Assembly: GCA_021781255.1 (NCBI GenBank)
Contig: JAJXXG010000367.1
Location: 1 to 19,165 of the forward strand
DNA: 19,165 bases
DNA from: Acidobacteriota bacterium
GTDB taxonomy: Bacteria; Acidobacteriota; Terriglobia; Terriglobales; Acidobacteriaceae
Direction: 5' to 3'
Positions 1 to 7,416 of this stretch are shown piece by piece. Made by a program: the position numbers and the translations under genes. Each line of letters begins with the position of its first letter. Position 1 is the first letter of the stretch. The notes beneath the pieces are model-generated. The model was given only the letters and a program-made list of their open reading frames with translations, had not been told where the DNA came from and made no database searches.

Positions 1-1
1 A

Positions 2-1123
2 ACGTTCGCTCTGCTGATGGTTGTGCCAGCGTGCTGTGCAGGTGCGGCTGCGGGGCCAATCGTGGCCGGGTACGTCTTCCCGCAGAACATGACATTGCAG
101 CCGGGGCAGGTGGATGCACGCAATCTGACGTGGATCTACTACGCCTTTGCCAACATTGCCGATGGCCGCATGGTGGAGGGCTTTGCCGCCGATGCGCAGA
201 ATCTTCCGCAGGTGGTTGCCCTCAAGCGGGAGAACCCGAAACTGAAGGTGCTCATCTCCGTGGGCGGCTGGAACTGGTCCGGTGGCTTTTCGAATGCAGC
301 CCTCACGCCACAAAGCCGGGCGCGATTCATCGAGAGCGCGGTCGAGTTTCTGCGCCGATACAACCTCGACGGAATGGATCTGGACTGGGAGTATCCGGGG
401 CAGCCGGGAGCGGGCCACTCCTACCGCAAAGAGGACAGGGAGAACTTTACCGCTCTGGTGAGGGAGCTTCGTCAGCGGCTGAACGCGGAGAGCGGAAGAA
501 CGCATAGCAGGCTCTATCTGACCATTGCCGCGGGGGCATCGCTCCAGTACCTGGAGGATACGCAGATGGACCAGGTGCAGCGGTTTGTGGATGCCGTGAA
601 CCTGATGACCTACGACTCCTATGTGCCCGGTGCGGACGCAACGACCGGCAATCATGCGCCGCTGTATGCGGATCCAGCGGACCCGAAGCGGGCATCGGCT
701 GATGCCGCGGTAAAGGCCTTTGTGAAGGCGGGTGTGCCTGCCGCAAAGATTCTGCTGGGTGTTCCGTTCTATGGAAAAGCCTGGAGCGATGTGGCAGACG
801 CGCATCACGGATTGTTTCAGCCCGGCAAAGCCGCATCCGGAGGAGATTTGCCTTATGGTGCGATCACCGGAACGATGCTGGGTCACGGCTTTACGCGCTA
901 CTGGGACGATGCGTCGTCGGTTCCGTATCTTTACAGCGCGGAGAAGCGCGAATTTGTCACGTATGAGGATCCGGAATCGATTGCCACGAAGTGTGATTAT
1001 GTGCTGCATCACGGGCTTGGCGGCATCATGTTCTGGAACTACTTCAACGATCCCTCCGGCACGCTCCTGGATGCCATCCACACCGCGATGCACCAGCGGA
1101 AGCCGGTGCCTGCCGGGCGGTAG
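2..1123 (+). CDS. Secreted GH18 family glycosidase (chitinase-like), 5' end outside window
   Basis: The reading frame is open to the window edge, and the first residues (TFALLMVVPACCAGAAAG) read as the hydrophobic core and end of a signal peptide. The true start therefore lies upstream and the ATG at 17 is probably internal. Counting from that ATG, the GH18 core is clear: SVGGW on strand 3 near residue 81, the catalytic motif DGMDLDWEYP at 118-127 with E125 as the expected acid, NLMTYD near 195, GVPFYGKAW near 248, and GGIMFWNYFND near the C-terminus. The family hydrolyses beta-1,4-GlcNAc polymers with substrate assistance. Export suggests action on chitin or peptidoglycan-like glycans outside the cytoplasm. 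No carbohydrate-binding module is visible. The gene runs convergently into the next gene with 15 bp between the stops. The family call is firm; the substrate is inferred. Confidence 0.93.
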   Translation, partial: TFALLMVVPACCAGAAAGPIVAGYVFPQNMTLQPGQVDARNLTWIYYAFANIADGRMVEGFAADAQNLPQVVALKRENPKLKVLISVGGWNWSGGFSNAALTPQSRARFIESAVEFLRRYNLDGMDLDWEYPGQPGAGHSYRKEDRENFTALVRELRQRLNAESGRTHSRLYLTIAAGASLQYLEDTQMDQVQRFVDAVNLMTYDSYVPGADATTGNHAPLYADPADPKRASADAAVKAFVKAGVPAAKILLGVPFYGKAWSDVADAHHGLFQPGKAASGGDLPYGAITGTMLGHGFTRYWDDASSVPYLYSAEKREFVTYEDPESIATKCDYVLHHGLGGIMFWNYFNDPSGTLLDAIHTAMHQRKPVPAGR

Positions 1124-1138
1124 CAGGCGCGGGCTGGA

Positions 1139-2137
1139 CTACGTATCTTCGCCGGGGAACCGGACGCCGAGAGCCGTACGCGCAGCCTCAAGCAGCCGCG
1201 CCATGCCGAGCGAAAGAGCATGCGTAATCTCGGGGCTCTCCAGTTGGCCGCCGCGGATGAGCTGGCAGAAGTGGTCGGTCTCGTAGTTGAATCCGCCGGC
1301 GACGAACGGCTCATGCAGCTCGACGGTTCTGCCGTCGATGTAGCGGACAGTGGCGCGCACGGGGTTCCACCAGTTTTCGTGGATGGTGACGTAGCCGCGC
1401 GGCGCGCAGAGCAATGCATCGCCGCGGCTCAACAGATCAAGACCGGTGTGCAGCTGTGCCATGCCGCGCTCGTGCTCTGTCTGAAAAAGGGCAAATGCAT
1501 CGACGCCGGCCGGAGAAAGTCGGCCCATGGTTTGCACGCGGCGCAGCGGGCCAAGCCAATCGAGCGCGAGAAAGGCCTCATAGGGACCGATGCCCATGAC
1601 GCCACCGCCGCCGAGCTCGGCAAAGTGGAGCGGATAGTCGGGGGCGAGGGTGGAGTCGCAGTGCCCGGCGCGCACGAAGCCCACCGGGCCAATGGGGTCG
1701 GCTTGCAGGTACTCGCGCAGCTTTCGGTAGAGGGGAAAGAAGGGCGGCTTCATGGCCTCCATGAACAGACGGCCATGGCGGTGCGCGGCCTCCAGTATCC
1801 GGCGAAGCTGCTGCTCGTTCAGGGCGGAGGGCTTCTCGCACATCACGTGCTTGCCGGCGGCGAGGGCCTGCAGGCATATCTCCGCGTGCGTGTCCGGGTG
1901 GGTGGCAACGTAGATGGCGTCCACATCCGCCGCGACGAGCTGGCTGAGGCTGTCGCACACTTGCGGGACAGAAAACCGCTGCGCGTAGGCATGAGCCCGC
2001 TCCGCGGTGCGCCCCCACACGGCGCTTAGCGAGGCTGCCGGAACGGCTTGCAGACCCTGGGCAAAACGCGCGGCGGCGCGGCCCGGCCCGGCCACGCCCC
2101 AGCGAATCTGCCGTAGTTCTGGATCAGGATGCAGCAT
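1139..2137 (-). CDS. Gfo/Idh/MocA family NAD(P)-dependent oxidoreductase
   Basis: A protein of 332 aa, normal for the family. The N-terminal Rossmann fold starts WGVAGPGRAAARFA (13-26), a GxGxxA-type nucleotide-binding loop, followed by YVATHPDTHAEICLQAL and the family hallmark CEKPSAL (100-106, K102). The C-terminal half has the substrate-domain glycine run ELGGGGVMGIGPYEA. The usual family His in this stretch is not apparent, which resembles the dihydrodiol or xylose dehydrogenase branch more than inositol dehydrogenase. It probably oxidises or reduces a sugar or polyol hydroxyl in the cytoplasm; the substrate cannot be read from sequence. The ATG has an AGGA Shine-Dalgarno 7 nt upstream. 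It lies 69 bp downstream of dapD on the same strand, so co-transcription is possible but no functional link is evident. Confidence 0.9.
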   Translation of the reverse strand: MLHPDPELRQIRWGVAGPGRAAARFAQGLQAVPAASLSAVWGRTAERAHAYAQRFSVPQVCDSLSQLVAADVDAIYVATHPDTHAEICLQALAAGKHVMCEKPSALNEQQLRRILEAAHRHGRLFMEAMKPPFFPLYRKLREYLQADPIGPVGFVRAGHCDSTLAPDYPLHFAELGGGGVMGIGPYEAFLALDWLGPLRRVQTMGRLSPAGVDAFALFQTEHERGMAQLHTGLDLLSRGDALLCAPRGYVTIHENWWNPVRATVRYIDGRTVELHEPFVAGGFNYETDHFCQLIRGGQLESPEITHALSLGMARLLEAARTALGVRFPGEDT

Positions 2138-2206
2138 GGGTTGATCCTGTCGCGTTTCTTTGGCACGCGCTCCAGTGCAGGCAGCGCGTGTGCGGCGCTG
2201 TTTTTC

Positions 2207-3055
2207 TCAGCGCAGCAGGTCTTCCAGCGTGGTGCTGAGGTCGGTCTTGTCGTCGCGATACTTGACGATGACGGGAGCGTAGAGGCTCAGGCCCCACTCC
2301 TGCCCCTTGCCCCGCGTAACCGCTCGTGAGCCGGGGACGACAACTGCGTTGGCAGGGATGACGAGCGGCTGATCCGCCGTGGCGCGCAGGATGGTTCCGT
2401 TGACGAGATCGAAGACCGGAGTGCCGCGGGTCAGAATGGTTCCCGAGGCAAGCACCGCCCCCTTGCGCACGATGGTCCCTTCATAGATGCCGCAGTTGCC
2501 GCCCACAAGCACATCGTCTTCCACCACGACCGGGGACGCATTGACCGGCTCAAGGACGCCGCCGATCTGGGCTGCCGCGCTGAGGTGAACGCGTTTGCCA
2601 ATCTGGGCGCACGAGCCCACCAGTGCATGCGAGTCCACCATGGTGCCTTCATCCACCCAGGCCCCGGCATTGATGTACATCGGAGGCATGCAGACGACGC
2701 CGCGCGCCACATAAGCGCCGGCGCGGACGGAGGAACCGCCGGGGACGATGCGGACGCCGTCGTTTGCGGTGAAGTGCCGGGCCGGATACGTGTGCTTGTC
2801 CACAAAAGAGAGACCGGCGGCGGGCCCTTCGACGAGCGCTCCAAGGCGAAAGCCGAGCAGAATGCCCCGCTTAACCCATGCGTTTACGCGCCATCCGGTT
2901 GGCTCCGCGGGATCCGGCGAGGCGGACCGCACTTCGCCGCTCTCGAGCGCGGCGCGCAGCTTAAGAAAGACATCCATGGCAGACTGATCGCCCACGGCGG
3001 CGGCGCCAGCAGCAAAAGCACGTTCGACTGCTTCTTCCAGTTGTTGAATGGTCAT
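2207..3055 (-). CDS. dapD: 2,3,4,5-tetrahydropyridine-2,6-dicarboxylate N-succinyltransferase
   Basis: A protein of 282 aa, close to the roughly 274 aa of E. coli DapD. An alpha-helical N-terminal region (1-100) is followed by a left-handed beta-helix of hexapeptide repeats (about 105-235): [22 protein letters not shown], then [20 protein letters not shown], then [18 protein letters not shown]. The C-terminus has [27 protein letters not shown], typical of the DapD group. It transfers succinyl from succinyl-CoA to tetrahydrodipicolinate, committing carbon to the succinylase route to meso-diaminopimelate and lysine in the cytoplasm. The ATG is preceded by AAGGG only 2 nt away, a close and weak ribosome site. 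It is an ordinary housekeeping gene and the sequence shows nothing broken. Confidence 0.96.
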   Translation of the reverse strand: MTIQQLEEAVERAFAAGAAAVGDQSAMDVFLKLRAALESGEVRSASPDPAEPTGWRVNAWVKRGILLGFRLGALVEGPAAGLSFVDKHTYPARHFTANDGVRIVPGGSSVRAGAYVARGVVCMPPMYINAGAWVDEGTMVDSHALVGSCAQIGKRVHLSAAAQIGGVLEPVNASPVVVEDDVLVGGNCGIYEGTIVRKGAVLASGTILTRGTPVFDLVNGTILRATADQPLVIPANAVVVPGSRAVTRGKGQEWGLSLYAPVIVKYRDDKTDLSTTLEDLLR

Positions 3056-3133
3056 TGCCCTTTGAGTTTATCAAGGCGGGATGGCAATAAGATGTGCTGC
3101 AGACAGGCGGGTGAGATATGTGAAGAAGACCGT

Positions 3134-3161
3134 GGCGGCGAACGCAGGAAAAACCGCCGCC
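3134..3161. repeat. GC-rich inverted repeat between a small gene and dapD
   Basis: GGCGGCG (3134-3140) and CGCCGCC (3155-3161) form a perfect 7-bp stem with a 14-nt loop. It lies 38 bp beyond the stop of the small minus-strand gene and upstream of dapD. It could act as a weak terminator for the former, but no clear U-tract follows, so its function is uncertain. Confidence 0.35.
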
Positions 3162-3198
3162 GCATGCCGGGGCGACGCGGCGACGATTCCGGTGGAAC

Positions 3199-3537
3199 CT
3201 ACGCGGTGGGCTGCTGTTGCAGTTTGGTCTTGGATTGGCCAGCGGCCACGGACTGAAGCCGGAAGGCATTTCTGCCTGCCGGAACCAGCGCCAGCGGAAC
3301 CGCGGATTGACCCGCCTTGCAGCCGAGATTCTTGGCTTCAAGCCATGCGCACAGCCTGGGATCGTAGATCTCAGGACGGCCTTGCCAAAACTCCGGTGCC
3401 AGATCGCACTGGATGTGCAAATGGCCCAGAAGTAACTCGATTGCCGGTATCTGCTCAGGGAAATATCGCCGGACGTTATCTGCACCAATATGAAGTCCGA
3501 TAACTCCACGGCCCTTACTTTGCGTAGTAACTACCAT
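3199..3537 (-). CDS. Small conserved-looking hypothetical protein
   Basis: A protein of 112 aa from the ATG at 3537 (begins MVVTTQSKGRGVIGLHIG). A TTG at 3555 in the same frame would add six residues; the ATG is preferred because it is the standard codon and has CAGG about 8 nt upstream. I do not recognise the family. Composition is protein-like: a beta-rich start, GADNVRRYFPEQIPAIEL, a central LGHLHIQCDLAPEFWQGRPE, then IYDPRLCAWLEAKN and a final PLALVPAGRNAFRLQSV. There is no signal peptide or membrane segment, so it is probably a small soluble cytoplasmic protein. It is transcribed toward dapD with 143 bp between them. The reading frame is intact, while the overlapping plus-strand frames read as unstructured. 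Moderately confident it is real; no function can be given. Confidence 0.6.
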   Translation of the reverse strand: MVVTTQSKGRGVIGLHIGADNVRRYFPEQIPAIELLLGHLHIQCDLAPEFWQGRPEIYDPRLCAWLEAKNLGCKAGQSAVPLALVPAGRNAFRLQSVAAGQSKTKLQQQPTA

Positions 3538-3893
3538 GACGTACCTGCCCTTCAACCTGGGATGAATGTCAGTTTTCAGGAGCCTGGTTACGAGAAACGG
3601 TCAGTGAATAAAGAAGGACCACGACGGGACACCACCTCGTGGATTGCGCATCCCCGGAGACGGCGTTACCTGATGGTGTACCGCTTTTTGCCGGATGTCA
3701 AGAACATCTCGACGCAATGCGTCCGGACTGCCGGCTCCGCATAAAAATATCCGAGACGCGTTTCGGGAAAGACTTGCACTCCCTTGATTTTGGATGCGTG
3801 GCAGCGATTTTGGTGAGCAAATGCGAGTCAGATTGACGCAAAGCTTGTGTTACAGCCCGGTAACTCGGAACCTGGCCGGAACACTTATTCGAT
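3538..3893. other. Gene-poor intergenic stretch
   Basis: About 355 bp between the small hypothetical gene and the aminotransferase stop. It is visibly less GC-rich than its surroundings (for example ataaaaatatcc near 3741). Short open frames exist but none resembles a protein. A small inverted repeat, GTTAC (3849-3853) with GTAAC (3860-3864), lies 30-45 bp beyond the aminotransferase stop; it lacks a U-tract. I found no convincing -35/-10 pair. It presumably holds the end of the sugar operon and the promoter of the small gene. Confidence 0.5.
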
Positions 3894-5015
3894 TTACCGG
3901 GAAGAGGAAACTGCCTCATGCAGGGCATCGGCCACCAGCTGCTGTTGTCCGGGTGTAATGCGGTTGAAAAAGGGCAGGGCAAGCGTTTGCCGGGCCACCG
4001 ATTCCGTGATCGGCCATGCGTCAGCAGACGTGCCGGCGATGGCTCGCCAGGCGGGCTGCAGGTGGATGGGCGCGAAGTAGCGCCCGGTGGCGATGCCGCG
4101 CTCGGCAAGGGCAGCCCGAGTGCGCTCGCGGTCCACATTGTGGGGCAGGCGAACCACATAGACGAACCAGCTGATGGTTCGACGCGGAACCGTGAGTTGC
4201 GGCAGTTCCAGACGGGGAATCGAAGCCAGCAGGGCATGGTAGCGCTCTGCCGCTTCGCGGCGCATGCGGAGCATCTCTTCCAGGCGGGCGAGCTGCACAC
4301 GGCCGAGCGCGCAGGCCAGATCGGAAAGGCGGTAGTTGTAACCGATTTCAGCGTGGTCAAGCCAATCGGCGGAGGGCGCGCGGCCCTGGTTGCGCAGCAG
4401 GCGCAGGCGGTCCGCATGGCCTGCGTTCCGGGCAAGGACGGCGCCGCCTTCCCCGGTGGTGAGCTGCTTGTTGGGATAGAAGCCGAAGACTGCGAGGTCT
4501 CCGAAGCTGCCTGCGCGCCGGCCATCAAACTCGGCTCCCATGGCTTCGCATGCGTCCTCTATCAGGGCAAGGTGATGGCGACGGGCGATGTCCGCAAAGG
4601 CGTCCATCTCTGCCGGGACGCCAAAGGTATGCACCAGAAGAATGGCCCGCGTGCGCGGCGTAATTGCTGCTTCGACGGCGTTGGGATCGAGATTCAGCGT
4701 GACGGGATCAATCTCCGCGAAGACCGGTGTGGCGCGCACCTGCAGCACCGTGTTGGCAACAGCCACAAATGCGAAGGAGGGCACGATGACCTCGTCGCCT
4801 TCTCCAATGCCAAGCGTTAGCAGCGCCAGATGCAGCCCGGCGGTGCCGGAGCTGACCGCAACGGCATGTGGAACCGCGTGATAAGCGGCGAGTGCCTGCT
4901 CAAAGGCATGCAGTTCCGGCCCCAGGCTGAGCTGAGGCGTGCGCAGCACGGCGGTGACGGCTGCGATTTCGGCCTCAGTAATATCGGGCGAAGAGAGTGG
5001 AATGGACGGGTTCAT
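3894..5015 (-). CDS. DegT/DnrJ/EryC1/StrS family PLP-dependent sugar aminotransferase
   Basis: A protein of 373 aa, normal for the family. It has SSGTAGLHLALL (55-66) for PLP phosphate binding, GDEVIVPSFAFVA (73-85), EDACEAMGAEFDG (153-165) with D154 as the expected PLP N1 partner, and FYPNKQLTTGEGG (179-191) with K183 as the Schiff-base lysine. The C-terminal RYFAPIHLQPAWR stretch is also typical. The enzyme would transfer an amino group, usually from glutamate, to the keto group of a nucleotide-linked 4-keto sugar made by the upstream dehydratase. It resembles the PglE/LegC/PseC group; the precise sugar is not readable. The start ATG overlaps the stop of the NeuC-like gene as ATGA (5012-5015) and GAGG lies just upstream, so translation is probably coupled. 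It is the last gene of the three-gene operon. Confidence 0.92.
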   Translation of the reverse strand: MNPSIPLSSPDITEAEIAAVTAVLRTPQLSLGPELHAFEQALAAYHAVPHAVAVSSGTAGLHLALLTLGIGEGDEVIVPSFAFVAVANTVLQVRATPVFAEIDPVTLNLDPNAVEAAITPRTRAILLVHTFGVPAEMDAFADIARRHHLALIEDACEAMGAEFDGRRAGSFGDLAVFGFYPNKQLTTGEGGAVLARNAGHADRLRLLRNQGRAPSADWLDHAEIGYNYRLSDLACALGRVQLARLEEMLRMRREAAERYHALLASIPRLELPQLTVPRRTISWFVYVVRLPHNVDRERTRAALAERGIATGRYFAPIHLQPAWRAIAGTSADAWPITESVARQTLALPFFNRITPGQQQLVADALHEAVSSSR

Positions 5016-6223
5016 GCATCCTCTGCCGCGACGGGGACCGGCCGTTTGATGAGAAGTCCATCCAGCGGAACCGTGGTGAGCACGCGGGCGATTGTGGTTG
5101 CCGCCGTTCCGTCGCCGTAGGGGTTTTTCATCTCGCGCAGGCCTGCTCGGAGCTCCGGCGCCAGTGCGCGATGGATGGCATCGAGAATGGCAGGCGCATC
5201 AGCTGGAGCATCGATCACGTTGGCGGCGCGCTCGCGGCCTTGCTGGCGCATGCCGACATTCACGACCGGCAGAGCAAAGGAGGCAGCTTCCATGATGCCG
5301 CTGGAGGAGTTGCCTACGAGCGCATCCACCTGCCCCAGCAGGCTCCAGTACGTGATGGCCTCCAGGTTCACGAAGAGACGGGTGTTGGCGCGGGTGGCGG
5401 CAAGAGCCTGCGTGCGCTCGATCAGTGCGTGGCTGCCTGCATCCGAGTTGGGATAGACGAAGACGAGTTGACCGGGAGCCTGTGCCAACGCCGTGAACAG
5501 GGCGTCTGCCTCCGCGTTGGTATCGCGGAGAATCGTGACAGGATGCCAGGCCGCCAGCAGGGTGGGCATGGTGAAGGTGAGGCCGAGCTGCGCCTCTATT
5601 GCGGAGCGAGAGAGCAGCGCGGAGCGGCGCATGTGGTCGAGCGAGGGCGCACCTGCGTGATGCACGCGCCACGGCTCCTCGCCCATGGCAATCACGCGGC
5701 GGCGCGCGGTCTGCGTGGAGGTGAAGTGGATGTGCGCAAGCTTGGTGAGAGCATTGCGAACATGGTCGTCGATGGCTCCCTGGCTTACCTCGCCGCCTTC
5801 AATGTGCGCAATGGGGATGCGCAGTGCGAGCGCGACCGAGGCTGGCGCCAGCATCTCATAGCGATCAGCAATGAGCAGCAGGATGTCAGGCCGCCATGCC
5901 GAGAGAGCGTCGGCAAGGCCCAGAGTGGCCAGGCCGATGGTTTTGGCCATGCCGGTGTCGGAGTCGGAGTTGAGCAGGCACTCAATGCGCGCGCGGATGG
6001 GGAACCCGTCCCGCTCAATTTCGTGAATGGTGTTGCCGAACTGCGGCGCAAGGTGCGGGCCAAGGGCAAAGACGCCGAGTTCCACGCCGGCGTTCGCAGC
6101 CAGCTCACGCAGCGGCCAGTACAGATGGCTGTAGTCGGCGCGGGAGGTGGTGACGACACCGATGCGTCGTCTGGCGCTGGCGGTGGAGGCAAGCCCGGTT
6201 GGGCCGGAGGTTGGGCTGGTCAT
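5012..6223 (-). CDS. Hydrolysing UDP-N-acetylhexosamine 2-epimerase, NeuC/LegG type
   Basis: A protein of 403 aa from the ATG at 6223. The frame continues 48 codons upstream, but that stretch is Cys/Arg-rich antisense to the dehydratase gene, and the 6223 ATG makes an ATGA overlap with the dehydratase stop. Hallmarks: GVVTTSRADYSHL (22-34), ADRYEMLAPA (119-128), AHIEGGEVSQGAIDDHVRNA (139-158), AWHPVT (225-230), and GNSSSGIMEAASFALP (304-319) for UDP binding. NeuC-type enzymes release UDP while inverting C2, giving a free ManNAc-type sugar; in the legionaminate route LegG acts on UDP-diacetamido-bacillosamine. With a 4,6-dehydratase and an aminotransferase on either side, the second kind of substrate is more likely than plain UDP-GlcNAc. 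Cytoplasmic. The family is firm; the substrate is inferred. Confidence 0.92.
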   Translation of the reverse strand: MTSPTSGPTGLASTASARRRIGVVTTSRADYSHLYWPLRELAANAGVELGVFALGPHLAPQFGNTIHEIERDGFPIRARIECLLNSDSDTGMAKTIGLATLGLADALSAWRPDILLLIADRYEMLAPASVALALRIPIAHIEGGEVSQGAIDDHVRNALTKLAHIHFTSTQTARRRVIAMGEEPWRVHHAGAPSLDHMRRSALLSRSAIEAQLGLTFTMPTLLAAWHPVTILRDTNAEADALFTALAQAPGQLVFVYPNSDAGSHALIERTQALAATRANTRLFVNLEAITYWSLLGQVDALVGNSSSGIMEAASFALPVVNVGMRQQGRERAANVIDAPADAPAILDAIHRALAPELRAGLREMKNPYGDGTAATTIARVLTTVPLDGLLIKRPVPVAAEDA

Positions 6224-7305
6224 AGGGTGACTCGCGTTGCGTGCTCGCCTGCCAGCGCCAGAACGGCAGTGCCGGGTGTGTAATCCGGAACAAGCTGACG
6301 CACGAGGGCAAGCGCCGCAGCCGTGTTGCGTGCGTCGAGCGCGGCGCGCAGGCTGGCAAGGGCGCATTGCAACTCCGCCGCTGCGATGGGCGCAAACCGG
6401 ATATCGAAGAGGTCCGGTGCGCAGGCGGGATGCGCGCTTTCCGACGCGGACCAGAGTTGCTCGTCTTCCTTGTCGCCGGGCCGGGCCTGCGTGAACTGGA
6501 CGGGAATGGAGCGGCCGGGGGCGAGGTGCCGCGCCAGGAACTCGGCAAAATCCACGATGTAGTGCGGGGCGGGCAGCGCGGGCGCAAGCAGCCTGGGCGG
6601 CAGAGGTTCGATTGCAGCAGCCAGCAGCAGGTGAACGGCTTCGTCCACGGTGAGGAAGTAGCGCCGGGCGGCGGGATCGGTGACAGTGATGGGGCCTCCG
6701 GTTGCGATCTGGCCTGCGAAGATCTCAGCGACGCTGCCGCGTGAGCCGAGGACATTGCCCAGGCGCAGAGCGGTGCCACCGGCGGCAAGCACGATCTGCT
6801 CTGCGATGCGCTTGGTGGCGCCGAGGATGGAAGCGGGCTCGACGGACTTGTCTGTGGAGAGCAGGACGACGTGCGCGCGCCGGGCTGCGGCCGAGACCAC
6901 GGCCTGCGTGCCGAAGACGTTGTTTTCGATGGCCTCCAGCGGGTGCGCCTCAAGCAGGGGAACATGTTTGAATGCGGCGGCATGAAAGACGAGATCGGGC
7001 GAGTATCGCGCGAAGATTTCGTCTATCAGTGCCGGGTTGGCAGCGTTGCCGAGCAGGGGGATTGCGGGTTCGGCGAGGACATTTTGCAGAGCAAACAGGT
7101 GGCTCTCTGAGGCTTCCAGCAATACCAGGCAGGCAGGGCTGAGGGCGGCAAGGCGCAGCGCTAGGGCAGAGCCGATGGAGCCTCCCGCGCCGGTGATCAG
7201 GATTCGCCTGCGGCGCAAGAGGGCAAGCTCCTCCGCAGCGGGAGGCTGCAGGACGGGGCGTTGCAGAAAGCTATGCCAGTGGATGTGGTCCAGATGTGCC
7301 GACAC
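6220..7305 (-). CDS. Soluble UDP-sugar 4,6-dehydratase (CapD/PglF/PseB type SDR), GTG start
   Basis: A protein of 361 aa from the GTG at 7305, reading VSAHLDHIHWHSFL. No ATG exists anywhere in the frame from there to the stop, and the frame further upstream is antisense to the TPR gene. The Rossmann motif is ILITGAGGSIGSALALRLA (35-53). Polysacc_synt_2 motifs follow: HAAAFKHVPLLEAHPLEAIE (108-127), STDKSVEPASILGATKR (150-166), and LRLGNVLGSRGSV with GPITVTDPAARRYFLT. It lacks the membrane half of CapD/WbpM, so it is the short cytoplasmic form. The expected reaction converts UDP-GlcNAc to a 4-keto-6-deoxy sugar for the downstream aminotransferase. Oddity: the position four before K165, normally catalytic Tyr or Met, is L161. 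There is no Shine-Dalgarno before the GTG. It is the first gene of an operon whose genes overlap by ATGA. Confidence 0.87.
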   Translation of the reverse strand: MSAHLDHIHWHSFLQRPVLQPPAAEELALLRRRRILITGAGGSIGSALALRLAALSPACLVLLEASESHLFALQNVLAEPAIPLLGNAANPALIDEIFARYSPDLVFHAAAFKHVPLLEAHPLEAIENNVFGTQAVVSAAARRAHVVLLSTDKSVEPASILGATKRIAEQIVLAAGGTALRLGNVLGSRGSVAEIFAGQIATGGPITVTDPAARRYFLTVDEAVHLLLAAAIEPLPPRLLAPALPAPHYIVDFAEFLARHLAPGRSIPVQFTQARPGDKEDEQLWSASESAHPACAPDLFDIRFAPIAAAELQCALASLRAALDARNTAAALALVRQLVPDYTPGTAVLALAGEHATRVTL

Positions 7306-7311
7306 AGAGGA

Positions 7312-7317
7312 AGTATA
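7312..7317 (-). promoter_or_regulatory. Possible -10 element of the dehydratase operon (leaderless start)
   Basis: Read on the minus strand this is TATACT, five of six matches to the sigma-70 -10 box, ending 6 nt before the GTG start at 7305. Transcription would then begin at or next to the start codon, which fits the complete lack of a ribosome site. No good -35 is seen at the usual spacing, so this is a weak call. Confidence 0.35.
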
Positions 7318-7416
7318 AATTGGCGCGGGCTGGGGCTTTTGATGAGAGCAAAGAGGGTGGCAAGAGCCGTGCCGATGGACTGCCTGCTCGCATACACTAG
7401 AGGGTTCCGCGGTTTT

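Noticed and set aside
1220..2029. 269-codon plus-strand open frame
   Set aside because: Antisense to the Gfo/Idh/MocA gene; no signal or domain.
3490..3836. Short plus-strand open frames in the gene-poor stretch (84 and 65 codons)
   Set aside because: No ribosome sites, no recognisable sequence, and they overlap each other in different frames.
4997..6283. 428-codon plus-strand open frame
   Set aside because: Antisense to the NeuC-like gene, which has all family motifs; the plus-strand translation has none.
6224..6367. 48-codon upstream extension of the NeuC-like gene
   Set aside because: Arg/Cys-rich antisense composition; the ATGA overlap and the family start both favour 6223.
7370..7398. 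Promoter for the TPR gene (TACACT at 7393-7398)
   Set aside because: The -10 match is moderate and the hexamer 17 bp upstream (TGCCGA) is a poor -35, so it was not listed.
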